Origin: Boesenbergia rotunda
Taxonomy: Eukaryota; Streptophyta; Magnoliopsida; Zingiberales; Zingiberaceae
Reading direction: 5' to 3'
DNA length: 64,000 nucleotides
Assembly: GCA_024364735.1 (NCBI GenBank)
Contig: JAGFNQ010001192.1
Span: forward strand, 308,254-372,253
Shown here: piece after piece, positions 35,073-45,343 of the stretch
Layout: every line of letters starts with the position of its first letter
How positions within the stretch are numbered: the first letter of the stretch is position 1
Program-made: the position numbers and the translations under genes
Notes under the pieces: generated by a model
What the model saw: only the letters and a program-made list of their open reading frames with translations
What the model was told of the DNA's origin: nothing
Databases searched by the model: none

Positions 35073-37582
35073 TGATAACCGCTTTTGTCGCGTTACGGTT
35101 TCAAATACAATTTAAGTACCAAATTCCTCTAAACTAATGTAGCATAGAGTAACTTGGGTCGTCTCCCAACGAATGTAGTTGGTGCAAGATAAATCTCAGA
35201 ATCGTATCTTATTGCTTTTGGGTTTTGAATATGAAATTGGGTTTGGGTTTGAACGTTAATACTACGAAAAGAAATGACAAAGCAGGTATGAAATCTAGCC
35301 TAATCAAGGAAAGACAGTGCAGATAATAAAATCTAAATTAACCTGACTATAATTACAGTAAAGAAAGCACAACTTGTACTAAAACATTAACGAAACTAAA
35401 CACAGAGCAAACTACAACATTGATGAAGTTGAATCTAACCTAACTTAATTGCATTAAAATAAAAACATATAACCTAAAGCAATAGGAAAGAAGACAACAC
35501 AAAACAAGAGTTAAACTACTAGGAAACATAACAATTAAAACTAATTGATCTAAGAGGCAATTGACCAAACACTATATAGGCATGAATAAAAATGACAAAA
35601 GCAAGTGCCATTTGAATTGTGGAAATTCATTAAATACAAAAATACAATAATCAAACACAACCATTCAACAATCAAACACAACCAACTCAAACATCAATTA
35701 AGAAGCTAATGGAAGGAGCTGTCGAATGCTGTTGTACTGCCGGAAATGGCTTGCTGTGATGGAGTTGCTGTAAGGGAATTCTAGAAGAAAGAAACTGAAT
35801 TGCTGAAATTGGACCTCTGCTGTGAAGACATTGGAACTAAATTGAGCTGGAAACAACTGCTGGGAAGAACAACTGAAGAATTGCTGGAAATCTGTGAAGA
35901 AGCTGACTACTGGATCTGATGCAGAAGAACTAAGCTGTGAAGAACTTGATCTTCTGGAAATTCTGTGAAAAAGAAAACCTGCCGAAAACTTGATTTGCTG
36001 GAAAGAAATTTGCAATGAAGAAACTTGATTTGCTATGAAGAGAAAACTGCCGGAGGTGAAGAACCACTGGAAGAAACTGCCGGATCTAATGAAACTGGAT
36101 GAAAACGAAGCTGCGAAGAAATAAACTTGCTGAAATTAAAGAAATAGCTGCAATGGAAAAACAAATGAAGGAACTGCTATAAAGAACGGGTCGCCGGCGG
36201 TGAAGTCAACTAGGGCTCGGAACCCCCAGAGCCCTAGCTGTGGTCGTCGGCTGTGGTGATGGAGAGGAAGTGGATGATCATTTTCTCTCCGAACCCCGAA
36301 AGAGAAAACTGCGGTGAAGGAAATGGATGGCTTCTCTCCGAACCCCGAAAGAGAAGCTGCTGTGAAGATGGATGGCTGCGACGGCTACGTTTGGCTGAAG
36401 CTCGGAACCCCCAAAGCCTAGCTGTGGTCGCCGGTGATGAAAATGGAAGAAAGAAGGTGGTTGATCGAAGGTCGACAGTTAGGGTTCGAACCCCGCAGCC
36501 CTAGCTGTGCGATCCTTGAGAAGAAACAATGGTGGTGGAGCGGATGAAGTGAATCGGGAACCCCCACGACTCGGTTGATCGGAGCTCCGGCCGGCTAGGG
36601 TTCGGAACCCCCTTGCCCTAGCCTTCGGCGGCGATGAAGCGGTGGAGACGAAGAATCGCCGCGAGCCTTGCGTGTGGAGTCGATGAAGACCTAGGTCGCG
36701 CGATCTGCCCTTTTGTCCTCTTGGCTTCCGCGTGTGGATCTGGCTCAAGCTCGGTCAAGTTTAGCAGTCCGATTCAGCTTGAGTTCGGCTCAGTCATTGG
36801 CTCAGTTAAGCCAAGCAGCTTCGGTTCAGTCCAACTCAGGTTCAACCCAAATTTCAACTAAGCTCAGCCTTTGGGTTCGGTTCTGCTTGGTTCAGTCCAG
36901 CCAGCTTCCGCGGATTGAGTCCAATCAAGCCAGAGTCCTTTGGTTCAGTCCAGCCTGGGTTTGGTCCAGTCAAATTATGATAGAAGCAGCAGACGGCTGA
37001 GATCAATTTGATTTCATCCAACGGTCAGATCTCTTCAGATCTGGACCAAACTTCACAGATCCCAATCAATGGTACTGATCTACCTGTTCCCAGCTCGGAT
37101 TAACCAGATCAGTGGCAGGATGGTCCAGATCTTCCCTTTTCTTGAATGGATGGTCTAGAACATCTTGAGCTCGATCCAACGGTCAGATCTCTTCCGATCT
37201 GGCTGAAATTTTCAGATCTTGATCTATGGCCATGATTGATTCTATCTTAGATTCGGATCGACCAGAAATTGACCGATGGCTCAGATCTAGCCGTTCTCTG
37301 GAATGGACGGCTCCTATTAATCCGATGCTTGATCCCTTCGATCTGGATCCAATGCTGACTCAAGTTTGACCCACTTTTGATCTAGGTCCATGATCAATTT
37401 AAGCCTACAAAATAATATCCAAATTTAGTGTCAAAAATATCCCAAATATACAAAGATTAGAATTAAAAGCCAAAATGAAGGGAATACATGAAACCTAATA
37501 CAAATGCAAACTTAAGCATATAAAATGTGGATCAAACATGGATTTTAGAGCCTAAATTAATCAGCAAAAATGGTGGTTATCA
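35073..37582 (-). mobile_element. 2.5-kb solo LTR with target duplication GTTAT
   Basis: TGATAACC at 35073 and GGTTATCA at 37582 are inverted termini beginning TG and ending CA. GTTAT flanks both (35068-35072 and 37583-37587), a perfect 5-bp duplication. The minus-strand end, with GGGAGACGACCCAAGTTACTC-like sequence near 35155-35175, resembles Ty3/gypsy LTR 3' ends. No internal genes, so it is probably a solo LTR produced by recombination. It sits inside the chromovirus relic and carries the GGAACCCC hairpin array. Confidence 0.8.
36210..36623. repeat. Array of hairpins with conserved GAACCCC loop
   Basis: Clear units: CTAGGGCTC/GAGCCCTAG (36210-36237), TTTTCTCT/AGAGAAAA (36281-36308), GCTTCTCT/AGAGAAGC (36330-36357), CAGTTAGGG/CCCTAGCTG (36476-36507) and GGCTAGGG/CCCTAGCC (36593-36623); two weaker ones at 36395-36420 and 36551-36572. 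Each encloses a loop containing GAACCCC. Arms differ between units but stay complementary. Confidence 0.85.
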
Positions 37583-37869
37583 GTTATCCTACGCATAAGG
37601 GTTATGTACCATACTATATGTTCAGTAAACATTGGTCAAACTGAACTGCTCTAGGAGGTTGATATAATTGTTGTGTATATATTTTCCACTCCTGCCTGCA
37701 TGTAGCAGCGTTACTTAGATCTGCCTAAATGACTATTTGGAACCAGGGGTAATTATATATGAGTTTAGGAATGGACCGAAATATGATGCTTAGGTCAGGA
37801 GGTAGATCGTTGTTAATTACCATTTAATTAAGTAGAAAAATTGTGGTTAGGAATTATCTTAATTTTATT

Positions 37870-38327
37870 TATGTGTCGATCAGCTGTGGTTAGCATTAGT
37901 CATCAGTTTACCAGCCTCAGCAGATGGTTGAAACTACAAGTTATCAGACTCAGCGGACGGTGGGAGCTCCAGCACCTCAGACTATGCAGCCAGCCACAAT
38001 TCAGATGATTCGACCACTACCTATTTAGACGATGCTACCATCAGTTTCAGAGATGGACCGGGTTTACACACTCACCAGAGAGAAGGCACAGCAAGTCGAT
38101 GAATCGATTTTTCGAGATATTAAAGAGCTATAGGGTATCTACTTGTAGGTCAATGCTTGTAACTGGGTAGCTACTGTTAGGAAGATGTTGAACATTTCCC
38201 AACATGATAGATAATGCATTTGCCTCGCAATCAGGGTTAAGGTTGATGGACAGCATTACTCTGATGAGGAAGCTACTTGGGAGCTCGAGGATACGATCAG
38301 AGCTCGCTACCCTCATCTATTTACTTG
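37870..38327 (+). pseudogene. Chromovirus (Tekay/Del-type) gag piece and chromodomain end
   Basis: 38060-38100 encodes RVYTLTREKAQQVDESIF, like the gag linker before the zinc knuckle of Del-type gypsy elements. 38230-38327 encodes VDGQHYSDEEATWELEDTIR then ARYPHLFT-stop, the C-terminal chromodomain signature. Protease, RT, RNase H and integrase between them are deleted. Followed by polypurine tract (gttagtgggggagaa) and the 3' LTR at 38548. Confidence 0.75.
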
Positions 38328-38547
38328 AAGTGCGTAAAGTTGATTTTTGTTCAGTATTCATATTATATCTGGGTTGTTGATTCTCTTGCTATTGACCAGT
38401 ACTCGTTGAGGTTTATGGTTTGTGGTTGTGGACTAGTTTGGGTTGTTGATATCAGTTGTGTTTGATCAGTACCTGTTGTGGTTGACCAGTATCTGTTGTG
38501 ATTTACTGGTTAAATTTGGGGACCAAATTTTTGTTAGTGGGGGAGAA

Positions 38548-38654
38548 TGTTAAATACCAAAAAATTTAGGGGTTAAAATAGAAAATTCGAAACATAAGGG
38601 TGTGGTTGGAATTAAACAAACTTAGAGGGCTTATTTGTAAAATGCAAAAAAAAC
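38548..38654 (+). mobile_element. Chromovirus 3' LTR, truncated at an N
   Basis: TGTTAAATACC start right after the polypurine tract; nearly identical to 30939-31045, stopping at the single N at 38655 within an A run. Confidence 0.85.
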
Positions 38655-38655
38655 N
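38655..38655. other. Single N at a chimeric junction
   Basis: Chromovirus LTR sequence ends and mid-pol copia sequence begins exactly here. Either a collapsed assembly join or a deletion breakpoint. Confidence 0.9.
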
Positions 38656-40456
38656 AAAGAAGTTCAAGATATGGACCATAGCACTGAGGCCTTGATGGAG
38701 GTTGAACAGGAACCACAAAATGTTGTGGATCATGAGGTTGTTGCACAAGGAGTTATGCAACAACAGCCTGTTCAAGTAGACCTACCTCTTCGCAGGTCTG
38801 GTAGGGTACGTCATCAGCCTGAGAGATATTCATTTCTCTTGTCTGATGACAATGACGTTGTGCTCATTGAGAATGAGCCTACAACCTATCAGGAAGCTGT
38901 GATGAGCCCAGATTCTGAGAAATGGCTTGAGGCCATGAGATCCGAGATGGACTCCATGTACACCAACCAAGTTTGGACCTTGGTTGATCCACCTGAAGGG
39001 GTAAAACCCATTGGGTGTAAGTGGGTCTTTAAGAGAAAGACTGACATGGGAGGACTTACGCATACCTATAAGGGTAGACTGGTAGCAAAGGGTTTCAAAC
39101 AAATTCATGGTATTGACTATGATGAAACCTTTTCTCCAGTAGCGATGTTTAAGTCCATTCGGATCATGCTTGCTATTGCAGCATACCACGATTATGAGAT
39201 CTGGCAGATGGATGTCAAAACCGCGTTCCTGAATGGGAACCTACTCGAGGATGTGTACATGACACAACCTGAGGGTTTTGTAGATCCAAAGCATACTGGC
39301 AGAGTATGCAAGCTGCAAAGGTCCATTTATGGACTAAAGCAAGCTTCTCGGAGCTGGAATCTTCGATTCGATGATGCAATCAAACAGTTTGGTTTCATCA
39401 AGAATGAAGATGAACCCTGTGTCTACAAGAGGGTTGAAGGAAACATAGTAGTTTTTCTCATATTGTATGTGGATGACATACTACTCATTGGGAATGATAT
39501 TCCTATGCTTCAGTCTGTGAAGACTTGGCTGGGGAATTGTTTCTCAATGAAGGACTTAGGTGAAGCAGCCTGTATTTTAGGCATCAAGATCTATAGAGAT
39601 AGATCTAAGAGATTGCTTGGCCTAAGTCAGAGTACATACATTGACAAGGTCTTACTTCGGTTTGCCATGCAGAATTCCAAGAAAGGATTTCTGCCTATGT
39701 CACATGGTATGAGTCTTTCGAAGACTCAAAGTCCCTCTTCTAGAGAGGAGAGAGACCGCATGGATCAGATCCCTTATGCCTCGGCCATAGGATCTATCAT
39801 GTACGCCATGCTATGTACTCGTCCTGATGTCTCGTATGCTTTAAGTATGACGAGCAGATACCAGTCAGATCCAGGTGAGCGTCACTGGATAGCGGTCAAG
39901 AATATTCTTAAGTACTTGAGAAGGACTAAAGAATATTTCTTGATATATGGGGGCGATGAGGAGCTAACTGTAAAGGGTTACAGTGATGCCAGCTTCCAAA
40001 CCGACCAGGATGATTATCGGTCGCAGTCAGGGTTCGTGTTTTGTCTGAATGGCGGCGCTGTGAGCTGGAAGAGTTCGAAGCAGGACCACAGTTGCTGATT
40101 CTACAACTGAGGCTGAGTATATTGCTGCATCAGAGGCAGCAAAGGAGGCAGTTTGGATCCGCAAGTTCGTTGCAGAGCTTGGGGTGGTTCCTAGCATTGC
40201 AGATCCCATAGAGCTCTATTGTGACAATAATGGGGCTATTGCGCAGGCTAAGGAACCTCGCTCACACCAGCGGACCAAACATATACTACGGCGCTTCCAT
40301 CTCATTCGAGAGATCATCGATAGAGGAGATGTGAAGATATGCAGAGTACCCACAGAGGCGAATGTCGCAGATCCCCTGACCAAGGCTTTGGCACAGACAA
40401 AGCATGATAGTCACACTAGATCATTGGGTATTAGATACTACAGTGATTGGCACTAG
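38656..40456 (+). pseudogene. Ty1/copia reverse transcriptase and RNase H, frameshifted
   Basis: Begins in the integrase-RT linker (LPLRRSGRVRHQPERY), then W.EAM..EMDS, GCKWVFKRK, YKGRLVAKGF, QMDVKTAFLNG, LVCKLQ-type region KLQRSIYGLKQASRSWN, and the catalytic YVDDILLIGND. RNase H follows: GYSDASFQTDQDD, a one-base insertion near 40080 that ends the first frame at 40098, then ADSTTEAEYIAASEAAKEAV and RTKHILRRFHLIRE in the next frame to a stop at 40456. gag, protease and most of integrase are missing at the 38655 junction. Otherwise little decayed, so insertion was fairly recent. Confidence 0.95.
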
Positions 40457-41465
40457 TGCTAGTGGGAGATTGTTGGTGAGAGCCCTAGAGCCGATCATGT
40501 AATGATTGTATGGACTAATTTGTATCATATTCCTATGTATAAATAAAGGCATGTTTTATGGTTATTATACTTACGTGTATTTGTGCCAATTAGCTAAGTA
40601 TAATAATGTCCTTGAGTAGAAGGTTCTTATCTATATCAATCGATTGGTTGAATCGATAGTGAGATGATATAGAGAACACTACTCTAAATAATTCCTAGTC
40701 GAGTATTAACATTCAGGGACAATGTTAATACGTAGAGACTAGCATGTGAGTCAACATGATGACTTGATCTCACAAGTCATAGATATAGAGATATCAAGTT
40801 GACACATGGGTATGCATTGGAGAATGTATACTGAATGACCCGCCATGAGAAAGTATCATGGATCGTTATATGAGTGTCATATACTTTCTCATGTGGCTAT
40901 TAGTATGACTATTAGTCCTTGGACCTGAAGTCACCATGGATTCCTACATAAGGAGTTACGTACTTTGGCTTCGTCAAACGTCACCCGTAAATGGGTGGAC
41001 TATAAAGGCGATTACTGGGTATGTAACAAATTATGGAGAGGGATGTGAGTGATGTAGATGGGATCTATCCCTCCTATATGACGGGAGCGATATCGTATTC
41101 TTGATAGAGTTAGACCACAAAGTGCATGGCCATGCCCAAATGAGTCAATATGAGATATTGAGCTCATTTGATTAGTGTGTGTCTACTTGGAGTTCAAGGT
41201 ATAGATTGACTCGAGGATGACACGGTCTATGCCTCAATTGAGTCAATCTAGATATCAAGGATAGAGGGACATTATCATATATTGTGAGAGTCACAATTAT
41301 TAGTCACAAGGTGATGTTGGATCTCAACATTCTTGTAACTTGGGTAGCAATGATGTGTTGCTAGATACCGCTCATTGCTTATGTTTCTAAGAGGTTAGAA
41401 GCATTGCCAACGTTACAAGAACCTATAGGGTCACACGCAAAGAACAAATAGATGGAGAAAAATTG

Positions 41466-41660
41466 AAGTCAAGTTTGACTTGGCTAAATATGGAAAGTCC
41501 ATAAAAGGCAAGTTTGACTTGACCTAAATCCAAATCAAGTTTGACTTGACTTGGTTCCACTTCAAGTTAGACTTGACATGGGAGAAGAAATGGAGTCAAG
41601 TTTGACTTGACTATTTATGGAAAGTCCATAAAAGGCAAGTTTGACTTGACCAAAACCCAC
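41466..41660 (+). repeat. Palindromic TCAAGTTTGACTTGA repeats in copia LTR
   Basis: At least six copies of CAAGTTTGACTTG or a close variant (one with TTAGA), each with complementary ends, plus two TATGGAAAGTCCATA hairpins. Confidence 0.9.
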
Positions 41661-41768
41661 CTCACCTTTGTTTGACCGAGTGATGACTTGGTTTCCCCCC
41701 CATTTGAATTTCGAATTCAAATTGAAAGGGGATATGGAAGGCCACCTAATGGCAATTAGTAGCCATTA

Positions 41769-41814
41769 TGGCCGGCCACTTAATGGCCATTAATGGCCAT
41801 TAAGTGGCCGGCCA
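41769..41814. repeat. 46-bp perfect palindrome in copia LTR
   Basis: The left arm (TGGCCGGCCACTTAATGGCC then AT) mirrors the right arm exactly around a central TA at 41791-41792. It contains two overlapping smaller palindromes, GGCCGGCC and ATGGCCAT. Confidence 0.95.
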
Positions 41815-43188
41815 CAAGAGAGAACAAAAAGGGATTTTGTTCCCTTTTTGTGTGGGGCTTTTCATTTTTCTCTCTTTGAGTTTTGGTGGATTTTTCTTCT
41901 TCCTCTCCTCCTCTTGGCCGAAAACACAGAGGGTGCTAGCACACCTAAGTTTTCGATCCATCTATCTGTTCGCGTGGATACGTATAGAGGAGTGTCTACT
42001 TTGACACTCTACGAGATCCGGCGGCCTCTTGGACAAGCGGGAAAGCGAAGGGCTACGCGTCAAGGGTAATGACCTTATCGTGTAGATCTAGTGTAGATTT
42101 AGATATTAAACTCGTACTCGTATTTGTTTTATAAGTTCGCACGGATCCGTGGCCGAGATTCTGGGGTTTCCGCAACGCAAAAAGCGGTTTTTGCGGCCTA
42201 GAATTTCCAACATATAGCCAGACACTTGAAGTTTAGCACTTATCGAAATTTCTGCAACTCAAAGGTCAGTAGCACAGCGGAAGCAATAAAACAAAGTATT
42301 GCAGTAAACTAAACCCTTAGTGGGTCACAAGAATAAAAACACTAACAAGAGGATTTACAAGGTTCGGGGATAACTTGCCTCTACTCCTTGGCGTGCCTGT
42401 AAGGTGGGCGATCCCTTGATCGTCGGCAGATCAAGCCCCGAAAAATCCGGATAGAAAGCAACCTCCTTCTCGGTGGAGTAACCTCTCCACAACGTTTCAA
42501 CAAAGATAGAGTTTTAAGCACAATGAAACACAAGAAAGATCTTACTCAGCACTTAGAACAGACAAGAACACAAGCAGCACTTCACTCGAGCTCCACCCAG
42601 CGACGATCTCACGCAAGAACTCCCTTCTTCGTGTCTTCTCGCTGATGGACTCACCAAGCCTCTTGTTTCTTCCTCCAAGTGCTCAAGTAAGGGATAGTTG
42701 CTTCAAAGATCACAACAGCTTGCTCAAGAGAGGATGGAACAGCAGAGAACACAAGCATGCAGCAAGAAGTCGCAGCAAAAACAAGTCAGTCGAAGTTTTT
42801 TTTTTACACTTCTCCATCACGCTGCTTATCTCTTCTCCACTAGCTCCAGGTCACCATCTCACTGCAGCCTCCAACTGCTCTCCTACAACCACCAGCCACT
42901 ACTGAGCTCTTCTGGACTCCCTGAGCCTCCCTCAGACCAGCCCTAGTCAACAGCTCCAGCCAGCGCCAGCGTCCGTTGCAACGTGAGATGGAAAAGGGAC
43001 AAACCTGCTCCAAGGAAAGGCCTCCATTGACTCTCCTTGGGTGTTTGAATCCTTCCCTGTCACTTGCAGCTTAATCAGAGCATTAACACAGCATATCAAC
43101 CAGAAAATCAAGTATCAAAGATCAAACGCAGAGAATCAGATACGGTTAGACGCGATCAGAGCGTCTGACAGTGCATTTTGAATTAAAG

Positions 43189-43704
43189 TGACCGGTCACC
43201 GGACCGATCCAGGGCTCGTGAGTCGGTCGCCAGACCGATCCACTGCTTTGCTGGGACTCCCAGCTTTTGCGGTGACACAGGCCTGATCGGTCACCAGCCC
43301 GATCAGAGTGAATCCTGATCGGTCACCAGACCGATCAGGATAGCCATTGACCGATCAGGCTCAAGCCTGATCGGTCCACTCCTGAGTGAACAGTAATCGC
43401 GGATATCAGATCCTAGGTCATGGATCGATCACCGGACTGTTCAGGATTTGATCAGCGGGAGAACTCAACTCACTGTATGCTCCCTGATCGGTCCCCAGAC
43501 CGATCAGGAGCAAGGCAGTGAGTGAACTGCCTGCTCCCTGATCGGTCACCAGACCGATCAAGAGCCGCACAGTAGGTTCCCAACCTCACTGTGCGCTCCC
43601 TGATCGGTCACCAGACCGATCAGTCATCGCTGGATCGGTCACCGGACCGATCCAAGAAGGAGCAGCATGCCAACTTCCCTGATCGGTCACCAGACCGATC
43701 TAGG
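43189..43704. repeat. Array of GATCGGTC..GACCGATC palindromes
   Basis: About eleven palindromic units with irregular spacing (43190, 43220, 43282, 43316, 43346, 43423, 43486, 43538, 43600, 43631, 43680 approximate starts). Typical unit GATCGGTC-ACCA-GACCGATC. Two outer forms occur: CTG...CAG (43600-43623) and TGG...CCA (43631-43654), each self-complementary. Confidence 0.9.
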
Positions 43705-43710
43705 GACTCA

Positions 43711-44120
43711 AACCTAACCCTCCAAGCTAGGATTTCATCCAAGCTAGGACCTGACCCTCCAAGCCAGGATTTTTCACCTAACCCTCCAGTTGGGACTTTT
43801 CACATAACCCTCCAAGTTAGGACTTTTCACCTAGCCCTCCAAGCTAGGACTTTTCACCCAACCTTCCGAGTTTGGACTTTTCCACACCTAGCCCTCCAAG
43901 CTAGGATTTTTCACACCTAACCCTCCAAGTTGGGACTTTTCACCTAACACTCCAAGTTAGGACTTTTCACCTAGCCCTCCAAGCTAGGACTTTTCACCCA
44001 ACCTTCCGAGTTATGACTTTTCCACACCTAGCCCTCCAAGCTAGGATTTTTCACACCTAACCTTCCAGGTTAGGATTTTCCAACACCTAGCCCTCCAAGC
44101 TAGGATTTTCCATACCATGC
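43711..44120. repeat. Minisatellite of about 27 bp with hairpin units
   Basis: Roughly fifteen units of CACCTAGCCCTCCAAGCTAGG followed by ATTTTT or ACTTTT. Variants CCTAGC/GCTAGG and CCTAAC/GTTAGG keep pairing around the loop CCTCCAA. Confidence 0.9.
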
Positions 44121-44219
44121 CTAATCCCCGATCAGGACTTAATCATAATCATAATTATCAACCTAAACTAAAATTGATGTCAACACCAAAACAACAATCA
44201 GGGTCAGACTGCATCAACA

Positions 44220-44576
44220 CAGTTCATATCAGATCCAACGCAAACTGATCAAGGGAGGCTAATCTCGTTGGTTTTCGAGCTAGGGGGTTCCTAGCTAGAC
44301 TTTTGTGTGACGGCAAAGGGAAGTCTTGACAATGAACTCATTTGATGTTTAATTTAGGATAATTTTGGTCCAAGCACTTAATTCTTCAAGTTGTTCTAGT
44401 TTGTTTCCAATTACACTTCAAGTCAAGTTCTTAAGCAATGCTTTCATCTAGTTTTTATTATCTTGCAATTAGTTCTTAAATTTCAATTTCATCATTTGAA
44501 TTTAATTGCTCAGTTGTCAAATAGGTTAAGTTTAGTTTCTACAATTTCCTAATTCATTTTTGCTTAGTTAAGTCTA
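44220..44576. other. AT-rich flank, no gene
   Basis: Sequence between the family B LTR start and the target site of solo LTR C. No open frame or motif recognised. Confidence 0.4.
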
Positions 44577-44689
44577 TTTCGTGTTGGTGCAAGTTGCATC
44601 AGTGATGTCCTTCTCTAAATGTTTTAATGTTTGACAATATACTTAAGTCAGTGATACATTGAACAAGAGAAGGGGAGTTAAGAGAGGAG

Positions 44690-44980
44690 TAACCAAAGTG
44701 AACCAAAGTCCTAGAGTAACCTAGGTAATAAGTCCTGGTTCGAAGAATTGGGCACTAAGTCCTGATCATAGTTTGGGCACTAAGTCCTAGCAAAGGGCTG
44801 AGCACCGAAGACTTGCTCGGAAGGTGGGCACTAAGTCCTGGTCGAGGACTGGGCAAGAAGACCTGGCCGAGGGTTGGGCACCGAAGTCCTGGTCGAGGAC
44901 TGGGCAAGAAGACCTGGCCGAGGGTTGGGCATCCAAGTCCTGGACTTAGGGTTTGGGCACGAAATCTTGGTCCGAGGGAC
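44690..44980 (+). repeat. Hairpin repeat array in LTR C
   Basis: Units of AAGTCCTGG...GGGCAC. AGTCCT-GGTCG-AGGACT hairpins at 44834-44850 and 44885-44901; a 50-bp compound unit (with aagacctggccgagggttgggc) is repeated twice. Confidence 0.8.
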
Positions 44981-45311
44981 TGAGCAACTTAGCTGAGCGA
45001 TGACTAAGGACAGAAGTAGAGACGGATCAGGGTTCGGACGTCTCAAGATCCGAGAGTATCGAAAGCTAAGCAAAAGTCCACCCGAAGGATTGGGTGGCAA
45101 CCGTCTCCGGAAAGGAGTAGGTGAAAGGCACGTTCTCGGGGGTGAGAACTTGCAACGGTTCGACCTAGGGTTTCGTGAAAATTCGAAGTCAGAACCAAGT
45201 CCTTAAAGCTAATATTGTGTGTATATTTGCTTTGTATTTGTGTATCTTTCAGGTACCAAGAATGGAAGACAATGCAGGGAAATCACACAGAAGGCAGCTG
45301 GAAGCATTGAA

Positions 45312-45343
45312 GCCAGGCACCCCCATCAATAGGGGTGCCTGGC
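45312..45343. repeat. 12-bp-arm hairpin in LTR C
   Basis: GCCAGGCACCCC (45312-45323) pairs perfectly with GGGGTGCCTGGC (45332-45343) around loop CATCAATA. Further GGCGCC-rich partial palindromes follow at 45405, 45480 and 45570. Confidence 0.95.

Larger units (their letters stand above)
38656..42212 (+). mobile_element. Ty1/copia element, 3' half with intact 3' LTR
   Basis: pol end (38656-40456), polypurine tract gctagtgggaga (40459-40470) and LTR from TGTTGGTGAGAG at 40471 to TTCCAACA at 42212 (1,742 bp, TG...CA). The host sequence resumes at 42213 with tatagcc, inside a family B LTR, where intact copy 1 reads gggtgaatatagcc (30150). Confidence 0.85.
42213..44219 (-). mobile_element. SIRE-like family B LTR, copy 2 (cut by copia)
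   Basis: On the minus strand the LTR starts TGTTGATGCAGTCTGACC at 44219 and runs to 42213, where the copia LTR interrupts it about 35 bp before the expected CCTACA end. 42213-43004 matches copy 1 (30150-30938). The rest carries two hairpin arrays. Confidence 0.7.

Noticed and set aside
36253..36748. ORFs across the GAACCCC hairpin array
   Set aside because: Inside a solo LTR; the conserved signal is pairing at the DNA/RNA level, not a reading frame.
43189..43704. CRISPR-like array
   Set aside because: Regular-looking palindromes, but spacing is irregular, arms vary and the context is a plant LTR; no cas genes.
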